NCBI GenBank assembly: GCA_905250115.1
Contig: CAJNOI010000078.1
Span: 1-64,000 of the forward strand
Reading direction: 5' to 3'
Length of the DNA stretch: 64,000 bases
From: Adineta steineri
Lineage: Eukaryota > Rotifera > Eurotatoria > Adinetida > Adinetidae
Of this stretch, positions 48,767-62,831 are shown in pieces; position 1 is the stretch's first letter; the number at the start of each line of letters is the position of its first letter. The translations under genes and the position numbers were made by a program. Below the pieces are notes generated by a model. It ran no database searches and was not told the DNA's origin. It worked only from the letters and a program-made list of their open reading frames with translations.

Positions 48767-51700
48767 GACAAATCAAGTAAAATAGTACAAAATGAAGGCG
48801 ACAAGGAAGGAAATAGGATTGAGTAGGAAAAGGTTTTCGGCGAGTAAGAACGGAAATGATCAATTATTTTTAGAGCGTGACATTTTTCTCTTCTTTATTT
48901 ATCTCATCTATAAACGATACTGACAAAAGAGTGTGATCAAAATACGATGATCTTATGAGACAAGAATTTCTCCAGTTTCCAGATGTGTATGTCAAGGAAT
49001 ATCCAGCTATTTCATGTCAATCACACTATGTTCGACCTTCACCATTCAGATGTGTCTTACCTGACTATTGGCTGATGATTACTTGTTTGTGTCTGTTTCA
49101 CTCAGCATGAAAGTGATCAAAACGCATTATCGTAACACTAACTAACCTTAGATAATTCTGTACATCACACTGTAAATACACAACACGCTTTCGTATATCT
49201 CCTTCTCCTCCTACATTTGTGGATGTTCTCGCTAACTATTCTTCTACATTGTCGATGATTCTTCTAGGAAGAATAACAGCAAAAAGAACAGACAACAGGC
49301 TCCTGTATATTTGGTTCGTCTCTGAGCATTGGCAGTATTTAGGTTGTAGGAAGAAAAAAGAAACGCAAAGAGGGAGAGAGAAAGAAAAAGAAGCGAAGGA
49401 CAAAGATGATGATGATGATGACGACGATGTCGACGAACGAGAACTTCATCGTCCTATGTGTCAATGCAATATACGTCTGAACCATTGCGAAGTCTCTATG
49501 CCATGCGCCACCTTATATAGAAGTTGACCTTCGTTTTTTTTTCCGTTTGTAGAAACGAAGACAAGAAAAAAAAATTCACTATAAGTGTATGAAGACGATG
49601 AAATGGAGACGCCGCGACGGCTGTTGCTAGAAAAAAGGACGGAAAAGAAAGTGAATGAATGGTGAGTGTTACGCTCAAGGCTTAATGTTCAAACTAATAT
49701 ATTTTAAGATACTCGTATCCAAGGCTCTATCCGCTTCTTTTTCTAACACTATCATCATAATTAATCATTGCACCTGCATCATTTTTCAATCTTAATAGAT
49801 TACGATAGAAGACAAAGTAATACATTTTTCTTGTCTCCCTCTCTCTCTCTATTGTCCAATAGTTTTTTAGTAATCAATCATAAAAGTAACATAAGAATAA
49901 AAGAAGGAAGACATGCATATATTTACATACATACAATTTGTTGTTTTTACTTCTTAACTACTCAAGGTCATGTTCATTCAAAGTAAACCATTTTTAGACT
50001 CGATGAATGAACTCATCGACAAATCGACAATGTAAACGAAGGATATGTTTTGACAATTGAAAAATATTGAAGAGTATAAGTAGCATTGTCTAGGTATACT
50101 TGATGAATAATAGCTCAATAAATAAATGTAAAGAAAAAAATATCTCAAACAAATATTTAAAGCTGGTATAAATAGACGATTTTGATGGGCTTATCTTTTT
50201 TATACATCAAAACGTATGGGGAAGAAAAATATACAATCATACACGAAACGGTATGTATATGTCTATTCAAACTAGGCAAAAAAAGCCTCAATGTACACAT
50301 ACCAAAGTATTGACAAATATTACAATTGATGGTTAATACAAAAAAGAAGAAAAAAAAAAACCACATTTTGTATTCAACATAATACTCAAGTATTCATTTT
50401 TCTTATTTATAATATATGAAAAAAAACAACTTGTTTTTTTTACATACAATAATAAGGAAAAATTTCCTATATCGCGTGTAGCTTATCAAATCACTGGAGA
50501 AAGCTTAGTAGCATATGAATAATAAATATATTACCTTCTAACGTCATAACGATATTACGAGCCATAAACAAAATAACACAACATACGATTCTCGCTCCTA
50601 TTACTATTGCTACTAACATTCCTTCATATAATAATACTCAAATATATGTAAAAGCATGCTGAGTCTCGCTCAATGCTCACATACCATTTCCATTATTGAA
50701 TGGCCATCTTATAAGTATGATGTAAACAAGGCGAAAAGAGAAAGAATTATATACATTTTATTACTACTGACAGTTTACCCATGGTAATAATACTTAATGT
50801 ACATGTATGTCAACAAGACCTATTGAACAGTGAAAGATATGTCAATAATCACGATTCACTTATCAAATTTTACATGTATCATTTTTTTTCTTCTTCTTTC
50901 TTTCTCTCTTTCTTCCTTATTATAAAATATCAGTCTATCTAGTAACATGATCTATTTAGTTGACTTTTTTTTTATATATTTTATACTCTAGTGTATATAT
51001 ATAGGCATTTACTGGTAGAAATGAGTAAAGAAAATAGATAGTATACATTGATAGATAGTCAATGATGAACAAACGAGAACATGTCTCTGAGATTAGACTA
51101 TCGTAAAGTAGTTTGTTATTTGCCTAATGATTGAGAGACGATGACTACTGTCATCAAAATACAATCAGATCCAATCTATCGATTTATCTATTGAATATAT
51201 AAGATAGTTATTGTAACATATTGAACATCAGAAGATATCTAAATGATCTCGAAGAATAAGCGAAAAAGAAAAAGAATTAATTATTTATAACCTTACATAA
51301 TTTGTCCACGTTCGTAACGAGATATATGAACATATAATACAATGTTGTACGTCAAATATCCTACTGACATTGACACACATTTAAGAATGAGAAAGATTGA
51401 CATCGGTAAAAGAATTGATGTAAACAAATGTTCATGTCTTTCTGTTTTTCCTACCGAACATTTTGACCTTCTTTTATCTAGTTGGATGATTGCAATATAA
51501 ACAAAATACATACCGTTTGTTCATTCATCTATTTATCTAACTAAGAGAATTTTCTTACCATTCATGGTTCATTTAATCAGTCAGATATATATAGTTCAAT
51601 CCATCAAAAATTTACAATGATATTATCAGTAGATGATCATTCTATTCTTCTACTAATTTTTTCTAAATTATGATGAGTCTATCATTCTTTGTATATCGTT

Positions 51701-54154
51701 ATCATACTCTATATGTATTAGATCATTCATATAAGATAGTAAAGGATTGATGACAGCATTATTTGTATCATAAATTTATTTTGTTTTTTATGAAAAGATT
51801 CATTAAGTAATTTCTTTTATTATATGTTCATATATATGATACAAGATATCGAAATGATATACACTTATTTGAATTCAGTAGAGATATATTTAGTTGTGAT
51901 ATATGATGATAAAGAATAAGGTAACAATTATTCATATGAATACAGACAGCATATGATCAGAGATATTTGATATGATTAAAACGATTGATGAATTAGTTGA
52001 ATGAGATATAGATATATGATGATTTCTCTAACACTACGTGTTATCGATTTAGATTTATTTTTTACTTAACGAGCATTAAGGGAAAAATATATCTTAACTG
52101 ATTTATATGCATAACTTGTTTTTATGAATATCTATTTTGTCTTGTATAAAATTTATTTGATTTATCGTTGATCGAATAGTTATAATATGCTATTATGTAG
52201 CAAAATCATCGTATTATTTAGAGAATTAATTCATTTCATTATTATACAATGCATGACTATGAATTAGTATTTGACAGCTGAACAGTGAAGGGAAAAGTCC
52301 TGAACTGACACCTTTTATCTTTCATTCATTTCTTGATTGAAATGACCTAAGATATAAGAAGAAAAAAGAAATTTGTTTGATAGAGTTGTGACATACTCTA
52401 TTTATTATTCTGAATAGCATTAAATAACAAGTGAATTGTCAATAAAAGTTTCATTTTTTAAGTAATTTATACATTTACAAGGAAAGATTTTTTTATTGAG
52501 TCATTCATATCAATCAGAAGAGTATGAACCTATTGAACAATTGAATTTTTATTATTATCAACACTATTTTATTCACAATGATGAAAGTAACACTTAAATT
52601 TATTTTTAGTTTCAATCTTCAATTCAATATTTACTATTCTAAAGAATATAATTTCCTGAATTGATAACAAATAACATACTTGATATTCAACAAAATATAT
52701 ATTTTTCTTCTATTATTAAAATATTACAATAATAGAGATTTTAGATAAAATATATTCAAGTCAATATAAAACAGTAGACTATCATATTGCAAAATATTAT
52801 CTTATATTTCAAGATTAGTGATAAAACCCTAGATAATTGGAAAATTGCTTTGTCTATTCAAATTCCCATCGACTTTGCATCACTATTATTATCCACAAAT
52901 ATCTATTTTTTCTCGATTAGTATATAAACGATGTATTGATAATTGTCTAAATACAATAATAAAGCTAAATATCTATATATGAATTGTGAAGTTGAAATAT
53001 AATTTTTCTTCATAAAAAATCTTGAGGGTAATGCAAATAAACAAAGCACGTCCATTTTAATGATTTCATATTTATAACACCTATGCTTATTAAATTATAG
53101 TTTATTTTATTAGATACGATGATATATAACAGAATAATTCAACATCAAGGAGATTAAATAGACGCTGCAGTAGTATTAAGAGAAGCCAAACTTTCTATGA
53201 TGACAACAAGAAGAAGTTTTATTCTCTAGATTATCCTACGCATCTGATGATCTATTATCGTAAACATTAGATATCTATGAATCAGGCTTGTACGTTCTAC
53301 CAATATCATGGCATTGATTACTGCAGTTTATTAAGCTTCTTCACACGGCAATCATTAAGAGAAAATGACATTGGATTTTCTTTTTCTCCTATTAAATACG
53401 AGATCAACAAAATGTACTTATATTTTTTCTATACGATTTCTCACATCTGCATAAATATCTGATGAGTTTTTAGTTAAGCATATATATATATAAATAGATA
53501 TGTGCCATTTGATATATTTTATTTCCATAAATAAATGCTTCAAGTAAAGACTCATCAAAAATTAATATATTCGTAAGTTTCTCAAGAAGATTACGTATCA
53601 AAAATCAGATTAAGCCGAAAAAAAAACCACTTGTTTTTATTTTATATTTATCTATCTTTTCCTTTCTCTTGGTTTCTTTTCTATATGGTGTATTATAACA
53701 CTCGATATAAATACATACAATATTGTCTCGTTTATCAGTTTGCTGTTACCGACGTTATATCGCCTTGTTATCAGCACGACACATATATACAAGTGTAGTG
53801 CACAGGTAAATAAATACCACTATTATTATCGTTAAGTATTACAATCTTCATCGTCATTTTTTCGTACTTAAATAACGACAAAGACAACTACTTTTTGATG
53901 ACACGTCTTATAACAACGAAGGTCAAAACCTTGTTACAATCCTACAGACTTTTCTTAATGTAATAATAATTTACTCTTCAAGATCATCGGATACACTATA
54001 TACGATCATTATCAATCCAGAGCACAAAAAAAAAAAAAAAAAGAAAGCGTAATATGATCAACTGACTTAGTTCGATTAGGTAAAGGGATGGCACTACTAT
54101 AGATAGTGTACATACACATCCTCACGTAATCAATATAATTTTTATTATATAGAT

Positions 54155-54952
54155 ATGGTTACAAAAGAACAACATGAACTCGACTGGTCTATTGATTTAA
54201 TAGATTCAGTTTGGTTTCATATTGGTAGTTATATGTCAATTCATGATATTCATCGTTTAACACGTACATGTTATCGTTTACATACACTTTTTACTAGTAA
54301 TGATTTTTGGTCGTATCTTATTCGTAAAAAATTTGGAAATCAAATTTGGCATCGTCTAATAAAAAATTCTTCATTATTCATTGATGATGAAAATAAAATT
54401 TTCAATTGTATTACTAAACCATGTCATTCGAAATTAATCTATATTGAATTAATGACTCGTAAATGTATATCATTCTCCGAATTTAATCTTTTTTCATTTG
54501 ATACAAATCGAAATTATACAACTATTGCTGATCCATCGAGTTTAAATGGTTATGTACTTTATATAAAAGATTCACTTGAACTTTGTTATTCACTACATAT
54601 TGAAACAATTTTTAAAAATATTCTACCGGGAAAATATGATGTTATCTGGCGTATGAAACTTGATATACCTTATATTGTAGGTGACACCGAATTTTATGCT
54701 GCTGCTGAACAAATTAGTCCTGGTCAAGTTGCCTATATGCGATGGACACAAGAAGATTTCTTATCGATGTATCGATGTTTTTATTGTGATATAACAAAAA
54801 CAAACTTATGGTTTTATCAAACAATAGGTTTCGTAGAAATAAATGGAAATAAACCATGTGATGTTTATATATCAATGACAAATTATAATTCACTTCATGC
54901 CAAACATGGAATTTATTTAGATTATGTAGAATTAAAACTTCGTTTAGAATAA
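54155..54952 (+). CDS. F-box protein with PP2-like C-terminal domain
   Basis: 265 aa, with the ATG just after a TTTTATTATATAG acceptor, so a non-coding first exon is likely. The N-terminal F-box-like motif reads LIDSVWFHIGSYMSIHDIHRLTRTCYRL then FWSYLIRKKFG. The C-terminal half (YVLYIKDSLELCYSLHIETIF...GKYDVIWRMKLD...YLDYVELKLRLE) has the order of the PP2-like beta-sandwich seen in F-box/PP2 proteins. F-box proteins recruit substrates to SCF ubiquitin ligases, and PP2 and related domains bind glycans. No intron lies within the coding frame. Confidence 0.75.
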   Translation: MVTKEQHELDWSIDLIDSVWFHIGSYMSIHDIHRLTRTCYRLHTLFTSNDFWSYLIRKKFGNQIWHRLIKNSSLFIDDENKIFNCITKPCHSKLIYIELMTRKCISFSEFNLFSFDTNRNYTTIADPSSLNGYVLYIKDSLELCYSLHIETIFKNILPGKYDVIWRMKLDIPYIVGDTEFYAAAEQISPGQVAYMRWTQEDFLSMYRCFYCDITKTNLWFYQTIGFVEINGNKPCDVYISMTNYNSLHAKHGIYLDYVELKLRLE

Positions 54953-55257
54953 AAAAATTTTTTTTACTTTCTCTTTTATGTGTATTTCCATTGTTTATCT
55001 AAAGAAAAACAAATTGATTCATAACATGTTTGTCAAAAAAACATTCTTTTTTCTTCTTTTATGACCTTGCGCTTACTTATTTATTTATTGTCATTGGTTG
55101 CAAACGAAGAAGACAAAATAATTATTAGTTATAAAGATAGGTAAAATAATTATTTGTTAAAAATGTTCATATTTAACTTTCGTTATTAATCATAACATAA
55201 AATGAATTAATTTTTATTAGGAACAGAATACGAATTTTTTATTTATGTAGTGAAATT
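54953..55257. other. Short spacer
   Basis: 3' flank of the F-box gene; nothing else recognised. Confidence 0.5.
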
Positions 55258-55458
55258 ATGGACAATCTACTATGGAGTATTATACTAACTTTTATAATTA
55301 TTTTAATCGCTTATACATTATGTTTATGGACAATATTTTTAAATTTTTCGAGAAATAATTATGGAATATCTCATACACATTTATCTGTCATAATTCGTCT
55401 AATAATATTTGTTATTACAATGATTACATTTATTCTATTGTATAAACTATGGATATAA
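55258..55458 (+). CDS. Possible 66-aa membrane microprotein
   Basis: It starts MDNLLWSIILTFIIILIAY and has two predicted membrane helices (about residues 4-28 and 43-65) with a polar loop FSRNNYGISHTH between them. A short AT-rich frame of this composition can occur by chance, and no splice or regulatory signal supports it. Confidence 0.35.
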   Translation: MDNLLWSIILTFIIILIAYTLCLWTIFLNFSRNNYGISHTHLSVIIRLIIFVITMITFILLYKLWI

Positions 55459-55817
55459 TTTTATTGTTAGTGATGAATTTCGAGATAATCATTTGTATTA
55501 AAAATAGTATGTGATATGTTATTAATATTTTTTATTGTTTGTAAAATATTTTGTTTTTTGAAGACATACAATATGAATTTAAGATCTTTTATTCTCATAG
55601 GATGAAACTTTTTATTTGAACAAAGTAACTGTTGATATTTTCAGTTAGGAAAAAACAATAACAACAACTAGTTTTTGTTTTAAATCTTGTTTTCAAACAT
55701 ATTAAATAATAAAGAACGAAAGAAAGAAAGAAAGCAATGTAGGACATAAATGTTTTCCACTTGATAATTTTTATTTACAATACATAGATGAAAAAAAAAA
55801 CGAAATATTTAGTTCTA
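55459..55817. other. Convergent spacer
   Basis: 3' flank of SPT6. A GAAAG run lies at about 55718-55735. No exon is seen. Confidence 0.5.
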
Positions 55818-58800
55818 TCAAAACATTTGTTGTTGTTGATATTGTTGTAAATAAGCAAAAAAATTTGCTGGTGGCATCATCATTTGATGTGGCGGTGGTG
55901 GTAATACCGGTGGCATTGTACCTAATGCTGGTGGTGGTTGACTAAAACCACTGGATACCATAGCAGTTGGTGGTACCGATGGTATGGCACTTGCAGCAGC
56001 GGCTGCGGCAGCCGCGGCCGCTGCAGCTGCTGGAGGTGGCATACTAAATCCAGATGTTGGCATTGGTGGTGGTGGTTGACTAAAACCTGTTGAAACCATG
56101 GATGGTGGTGGTTGACTAAAACCTGATGAAACCATTGATGCAGCAACAGCACCACCACCTGTTGATATTGGTGTTGAACTTATTGACATTGAACTTGTTA
56201 CTGATGGTGGTGGTGCTAAGGATGCCGATGTTGATCGAACACTTGCTGATGCTGTACGCATTGGTGATGGTGTAATAGCATTATCATTATAATGCACTTT
56301 AAACCAATTAAGTGTTTCTGTTAATGTTGGAAACATTTTTGAACGAAATCGAACACCATTTGGTGTAACAGTAAAATATTCATGTATTGGTCGACGTATA
56401 GGCATATATGATAAAAGAAATTTCGTTGGAAATTCACGTGATATTGTTATATAATAACGTATTCGTGTTGGATTACGTCGTTTATCATCGAGTAAATGAG
56501 TATTAAGAATTCGTTGAGCATCAGCTGATGTTGGTGGTAATCCAGATGTTGATGTTGTTATTGTTGTTGTTGCCGCGGCTTTTTGTGCCGGTGTTGCTGA
56601 ACCAGATGGTGTAGCTGATGGTAATGGTTGAGATAAATTAAGATAATATTTATGTGTAACTATATCGGAAACAATATTAGCCATTGGTTTAATATATCGT
56701 GCAAGAATTTCATCAAGATCTTCAAATTCTTCTGTTTCTTGTGTACGTGGATCGATAATTAATAAACGTTTACCAAGTGAAAATTGATTTGATTTAGATT
56801 TTTCAATAACATCAATATTATGTAAAACTCCATCAACTAATTTCCATGTTATTGTTAAATGATCGGATGCTTTTGAACTTGGTCGTACAATCGCATCACC
56901 TAAATCTTTCGTTGAAAGTAATCGTTCACATTCAATATAATTTATATTCATAAATGATGGATGAGCAATGACACGTTTAACAAAACTACGTTCTTTAGCT
57001 GCTTGTTTTGATTGTTTTTCTTTTTCAGTTTCAGCTAAATCGTCTGTTTCAAGTGCACGATCATAAAAAGAATCTTTCGCTGGTCGCCATCGTTCTTTAT
57101 CATCACGTAAATCACTTGATTTCGATGTTAAATCAACACTAAATCGTTCAATATTAATATTTATAATACGTGCATAGATAAGTTGATGTAATTTAACACG
57201 ATCTAATGGATTTGTTACTGGAGAATCAGATAAATCACGAAGTTTTATAAAGCCTGTACAACCATTATCCAAACGAACACGTACACCAGCTACAAAAAAA
57301 TAATCATTTAATTTTTTTCAAAATTGATTGCATTTCGAACTTACTTGGTGCTCCTTTACATTTATTTGCTGAATCAAAATGATTCCAAGCCTAAGCAAAA
57401 ATTTTTAAAAGAAAAACAAATATTTTAAATCTAAGATATTTTTGTTTTCATACTTCTTTAACACTATGAAATCGTTCTGTATGACATAATGGACATTTTA
57501 ACATTCCAGTTGCTTCATGTTTAACTGGTTGTGCTGTTTCAAGTTGTTCAGCTGTTGGTGGTCGTCTTGCAAAATCAAATACTTGACATTGAATTAATTT
57601 ACCCAAATGAAATGTTGCTGGTGTTTCTTTCGTTATAAAATGAAATAAATCTTCTGGACTTGGTGGTTCATAACGTACACGTACATCTCGATAACGATGT
57701 GTTAATTCAGCACGTATATCATATAATGTTATTGATTGATCGCCATACATTGTATTTTTTAATTCAACAGCAAATGCATCTAAATCTAAATCTTTTAATC
57801 GTTCAGAATTTTGAAAAATTTCTTCTAATGCAGCACTTGGTTCCATTTCCGACGATTCTTCAATATCTAATGCATCAACAGCCATTTTACGTGCCCAATC
57901 ATAAGCTTCAGGATGTATACGTGTACTATCTAAGATTTCAATATAGGAATTACTTTCTTTCATAGCATCGGTATTAATTTTAATAAAACCAGCACAATTT
58001 GAGAAGACACATTTACCCATTGGATAATTAACAACAAGAAATGTACGATTTTCTAATTGTGAATTATTTTGTTTAAAATGTTTTATTAAATGTGTTGCTT
58101 TACGTGGACCAAGACCACAGACAAATTGTAAAACATTCGATGTATGAGAATAAGCTATGCAACGATTTAAATCAACACCAGCTTCATTTGTACGTGCAAT
58201 AAAACTTTGTTCAAGATTACATAATAATTGTTCACGATCAATTAAATCTTGTAATGCATGATATTTAATTAAAAGTATTTCTTTATCATAATTAAATAAT
58301 TGTGAAAATTCTAATAATGGATCTTGTAAACGACGTCCTTGAGAAACAGCTTGACGTAATTTAACCGGATAATCACGAAAATCAGATTCACCTTTACGAG
58401 ATTGAGAATAGATTTTTGCTAATTCCGTATCAGATAGAAGAACTTTCATAGGTTCAGCTAAATTTTGAAATTGTTCTTCATCATGTTGTAATTGACTAAC
58501 CATATCTTCAAGACGATTACGTAAATATAAAGCATCACGACTTTCCACACCTATACAAATAACATCTGGTACACGTTGTATAATAAATGTTCGAATAGCT
58601 TCGAAATCTTTATCTTTTTTTATTTTATTATCAGCTGAATAATTCTCTCTTAACATTAAATTTGGTAAACGAATAAAATCCATGACTTGTCCTTCAGAAC
58701 TTAATATAACAGCATATGATACATCATCGGGATCAGTTGAATAGGCAACAGATAAAACTCGAACGCCAGCATCGGATATACTTGTAACATTTTCATCATT

Positions 58801-61800
58801 TGATAAACGATATGGTGCAATTTTAATCCAATCATTCAAACAATTTGAACTTTGTTTAATAACATATTGTTTTGCTTCATCCAATAAAATCTCTTCTAAT
58901 TCACGTTGAAATTTTGGATAAAGAAATTTACTAAGCATTAAATCAATACATGTCGCACGAATTTTATTCCATTCAAGTACATTATCAGAATATTCATCAC
59001 GTGTATAGGAACGTTTTATTTCATCTGCATATGTATGAGGATTATTTTTATTATCAATAACATATTCGATTGTAATCAAACCATCTTTAACAGCTTGATG
59101 TAAATAAAGATATTGATCTTTTGTAAATGTATTAACGGGTTTTTCAAGAAGATATTTTCTTGAATAACATGGATGATCTTCTGTTATTGATTGAATACCA
59201 AGACGTGTTGGACGAACATTTACCATACAACGTGAAATATAATCACGACGAATAACATAACGTACTAATGGATCAAGAGATAATTGACGAGCATGCATAA
59301 ATACCGCAGCCTAGAAGAGAAATTTTTGAAAATGAATGTTTATAAGAAAAATGAATCATTACTTGTAAAACAGTTTGTGGATTTGGAAATTGTTTACATA
59401 TAAATTCTTCGCAAGTGGCTATTGGTCCAATTGGATATTGATCGATTTCATTTTTTTGATAATTTTCATAAAGATTTTCACCTAATTTATCAGGCTTTAA
59501 ACCAAATTTTTTAACTAAACCTTCTAAATGTGCTTGTCTACAAACACTATAATAATCCGTTTTTATCATTGGTTTAGCTTTAATATTTAATTGTGAACGT
59601 ATTTGTTCAACTAAAGATTCTTCATCAAGTTCATCTTCATCTTCTATTGTTGGTAATGGTTGTTCATCATCATTTTGTTCCATATTTGATATTAATTTCT
59701 TACGTTTCTCACGTTCTTCACGATATTCAATTAATTTTTCACGTACACGCAATTGTGGTAAATCTTCATTATAATAAACATGAAATTGTTCACGTAAATC
59801 AGCTATTTCTTCAAGTGTTTGAGCACGCATTAAACGTTCTTTATCAATATCACAATCAGTTAATAATTTCGTTGTTAAAGCTTCTTCATTGGTATCACCT
59901 AATTGTTCATATTGATAATTACGATAATTATTCATACGTTCAAACATTGACATTAATTTATCTTTTTGAGATTTAAATATCATCCACTAAGAAAATCAAA
60001 GAAAAAACATTTATTAATAAACTATTCTCTCCTAATCATGAAAAAAATTCGTCTATAATTCGATCGATATTGAAAATACCTTTTCATCCCATTGCCAAAT
60101 TTTCCAAAGATCTGCTATTTTAAGATCAGGTTCAATATGTTCTTTACGGTAGAATGCAATAAATGGTACCTTAAATGAAATATATAGTTTCTTTAATAAA
60201 TATTAATTTCAAATAAAACGTTCATACTTCAAATGAATCATTTCTCATATAATTAAGTGCATTTTTGATTTTCTTTTTTACTTGAAGATTTTTTATTGTT
60301 TCTTCTTCGTTTGGCTAAAAAATTTAGAAGATTTGTTAAAAGTTTTTATTAATTCTTGGCATATACTTGATGGGAAATTGTTGCTTTAAGAAATGCTCCA
60401 TTATAAATCCAATCAGCTTCTTCATCAAGTTCATCTTCTTTAGCTTCAGTAACCGGTATACGTCTTAACTAATAATATAGAAAAAAACAAATTTTTTTTT
60501 ATACATAATTTTTTCTCTTTAGAATAAAATCAAACTTGAAATCTTTCTGGTTTATCAATTCTTCGAATATTTATATCCGATTCAGTTAAATAACCACGTT
60601 GTAATTCTTCGGGTTCGAATAATTCTTCAGCTTTTTGTTTTCGACGTGGAGCTTTAGCTTTTCGTTTTGGTATTGTTGCTTCCTAAAAAATGATATGCAT
60701 AAGAAAATTTTTGTTTTCTTTTATTGTTTATTATTGCTTACACTTTCAATTATATTTCCATCGTCATCATATTCAGGTTCTATTTGTTCTTCGTCTTCTT
60801 CTTCTTCTTCATCATCTTCCTCATCTTCTTCACCTGCATCATCATTTAAATCATCAAAATTAATATCATTGAACGAAAATTCATCGCCAAATATAGCTTG
60901 AGCATCAGCGATATTCCTATACAAAATCTTAACATTATAAAACAACAAAATCCGAAAATTTCTTTTTCTTACGGTGCATTGTGATGTCGACGATGATTTT
61001 GTTTTGGTATTGGTACATCGTGATCATCAACAATAAAATCATCTACAAACAAAAAGTATTTGCATTCAATAATAAAGCGACTTGTTATTTACCTTCATCA
61101 TCATCATCATAATCATTCGCTGCTCTTTCGTCTTCGCCATTGTCCATAAGGCTTTGTTCCTAAAAGTTATGATATATCATCTTTTATTAATTAGACAAAA
61201 AAATTATGCTCTTCGAATCGAATCAAAAATTCGTTTTTTCTTACATCAGGTTCAACTCGTCTTGAATGATGTGTTGTTGCTACTTTATACTGTGATGACG
61301 TATTTTGATCATCATCATCACTATCTTCGCGAGCAATGTGGACACGGTTTGGCTATTAAAGAAAAATACAAATAATTATAAAGAGAAAAGAATTTTGCAA
61401 GAACTTTACCTTTCCAGACTTCTTTGTATTTTCGGCGATTAATCTATAAAAGTAAGAATATAAAATAAAGCAAAAACACATTATTTATTTACTGTAAATC
61501 ATCATCATCAAAATCATCTTCATCATCTGATTCACCAGAAGCTGATTGATCAGCGACATTCTCTTCTTCTTCCTAGAAAAATAAATCCAAAATCATTAGA
61601 AATTATTTTAATATATATAAAGCTTATATTACTTCATCTCCTGGTTCAGCAATAAAATTTTGTAAATCTTTAGCAGTTGCTTCATCTATAACATCATCTT
61701 CTTCATCATCGTCATCATCACTCACTAGTGATAAAAACAAAATAATAATAGATAAATTTCAATAGAGAATATTTACTTGGTCGATTTGATTTAAGTTTTT

Positions 61801-61903
61801 TCATAGCAGCTGTTCGTTGGGTTTTTTCTGTATCACTTTCTTCAGCTGAATCTTCTTCTGCTTCCGCATCAACAAATGCATTTCTTGGCCGTTTTTTTGA
61901 CAT
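55818..61903 (-). CDS. SUPT6H: Transcription elongation factor SPT6
   Basis: Sixteen exons, all phases consistent: 61777-61903, 61633-61724, 61493-61572, 61410-61443, 61245-61352, 61093-61159, 60973-61042, 60742-60916, 60536-60682, 60367-60468, 60228-60314, 60080-60169, 59363-59986, 57454-59310, 57345-57390 and 55818-57289. This gives 1725 aa, almost exactly the 1726 of human SUPT6H. SPT6 is a histone chaperone that travels with RNA polymerase II. Exons 1-8 encode the acidic N-terminus. Exons 13-14 hold the Tex-like core with a YqgF-like segment ([20 protein letters not shown]) and helix-hairpin-helix ([15 protein letters not shown]). The S1 domain ([18 protein letters not shown]) and tandem SH2 ([16 protein letters not shown]...DAIVRPSS) are in exon 16. 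The tail is Pro-rich with repeated SGFSQPPP and a poly-Ala run. Confidence 0.97.
55988..56034 (-). repeat. GCN repeat encoding poly-alanine in SPT6
   Basis: A mixed GCN codon run encodes 13 consecutive alanines, so it is not a pure slippage tract. It is much more GC-rich than the surrounding exon. Confidence 0.8.
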
Positions 61904-62290
61904 TTTTTTTCGTATTCAAAATTGAAATAATGATGAAAAAATCTGAAATAAGAATACAAAATATTTCTTGAATAAAAATCTAAACGAAAATGCATCTTAC
62001 TACAACTAGAAATATATCATTTATGTCAAATAAAATGAAAAGTGAAAGATTATATAGGGGGTGTGAGTACGTTGAATGTCGTAGACATTATAGAGATATA
62101 ATTTCCTACGCTGGTTATTATTTATTTTTAGACAAAATGTAATGAATAATTCTTTTGTAATTGGTTTATTATTTAATAAAGCAACTTCAATAGAGGTCGC
62201 ATACCGACGGTATCATTTGTGAAATTTCAGAGAGCAGAATACGAATGAAGTAAAAGAAGTACAAAACATTTATAATATTGTTTTTCATAA
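61904..62290. other. SPT6 5' flank
   Basis: No exon recognised; presumably contains the SPT6 promoter. Confidence 0.5.
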
Positions 62291-62349
62291 GATAGTGGCG
62301 TAAGCAGGATTTGATGGATGGTTGGGCGGCGCCCTAAGGATTTTTCCAA

Positions 62350-62418
62350 AGGGTGGGGTGGGTATTATTTTCTTCAGAGACCACATCTACACCCGCGCCC
62401 ACTCACACCCACCCTCAG
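62350..62418. repeat. TGTGGG-like imperfect palindrome (m)
   Basis: Left arm AAAGGGTGGGGTGGGT; right arm CCCGCGCCCACTCACACCC then ACCCTCAG. Located inside the transposon-like element, so this unit could move with it. Confidence 0.7.
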
Positions 62419-62498
62419 TAGTCGTATATAAATAAAAAATTCAATTTTTAAAAAAAATAAGCGGTGATTGGGCCGCGCCCAGCCATGCCGGTCCTTGG

Positions 62499-62831
62499 TT
62501 AACCCTTTAAGTACCATAGCTCAGCCAATGGATGAAACTTTGTTAGGACTTTATTTGTAACATGTATATTGTATGTTGTGAATATTTTCATCGAAACTTT
62601 TTAAAAAACTTTCAGAGTCATTTTCGATCAAAACCCGTGCCCCCCTACAGCACGCTGATACTTAAAGGATTATTAAAATGATAAATACCGTACGAATACA
62701 AGCACCTACATGTCCTCTATGTCACAATGACAAGTACACTTCGATATTGTTTCGCATTCGTAATTTATTCAGAATTTGTCAAATTCTAAAAGAGTGGGGC
62801 TTATAGGCCCCGTTGGTACTTAAAGGGTTAA
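62499..62831. mobile_element. piggyBac-like MITE with TTAA duplication
   Basis: Perfect 18-bp inverted ends TTAACCCTTTAAGTACCA (62499-62516) and its complement (62814-62831). With TTAA as the target-site duplication, the element is 62503-62827 with CCCTTTAAGTACCA tips. TTAA targeting and CCC-starting ends are piggyBac hallmarks. It has no transposase, and is inserted near the right end of the element at 62291-62840. Confidence 0.82.

Larger units (their letters stand above)
47578..54154. other. 6.6-kb gene-free AT-rich region between divergent genes
   Basis: No exon, tRNA or transposon end recognised. It contains simple repeats (TA)n at 48719-48766, GATGATGATGATGATGAC near 49405 and an A-tract near 54030. 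It also contains a triple AGGTCA-type site (48144-48161). A possible 5' UTR donor (GCACAG|GTAAAT, about 53806) and an acceptor at about 54152 could serve the F-box gene. Genes on either side are transcribed away from it. Confidence 0.5.

Noticed and set aside
49219-49527. 102-aa plus-strand frame with KDKDDDDDDDDVDE
   Set aside because: The acidic run comes from a GAT/GAC trinucleotide repeat and the rest has no protein-like pattern or splice context.
55922-56158. 78-aa minus-strand frame overlapping the SPT6 tail
   Set aside because: Shifted reading of the repetitive Pro/Ala-coding region of SPT6 exon 16.
57660-59976. Plus-strand frames of 101 and 127 aa opposite SPT6
   Set aside because: Shadow frames of the conserved SPT6 exons, rich in Val/His/Leu from complementary codons.
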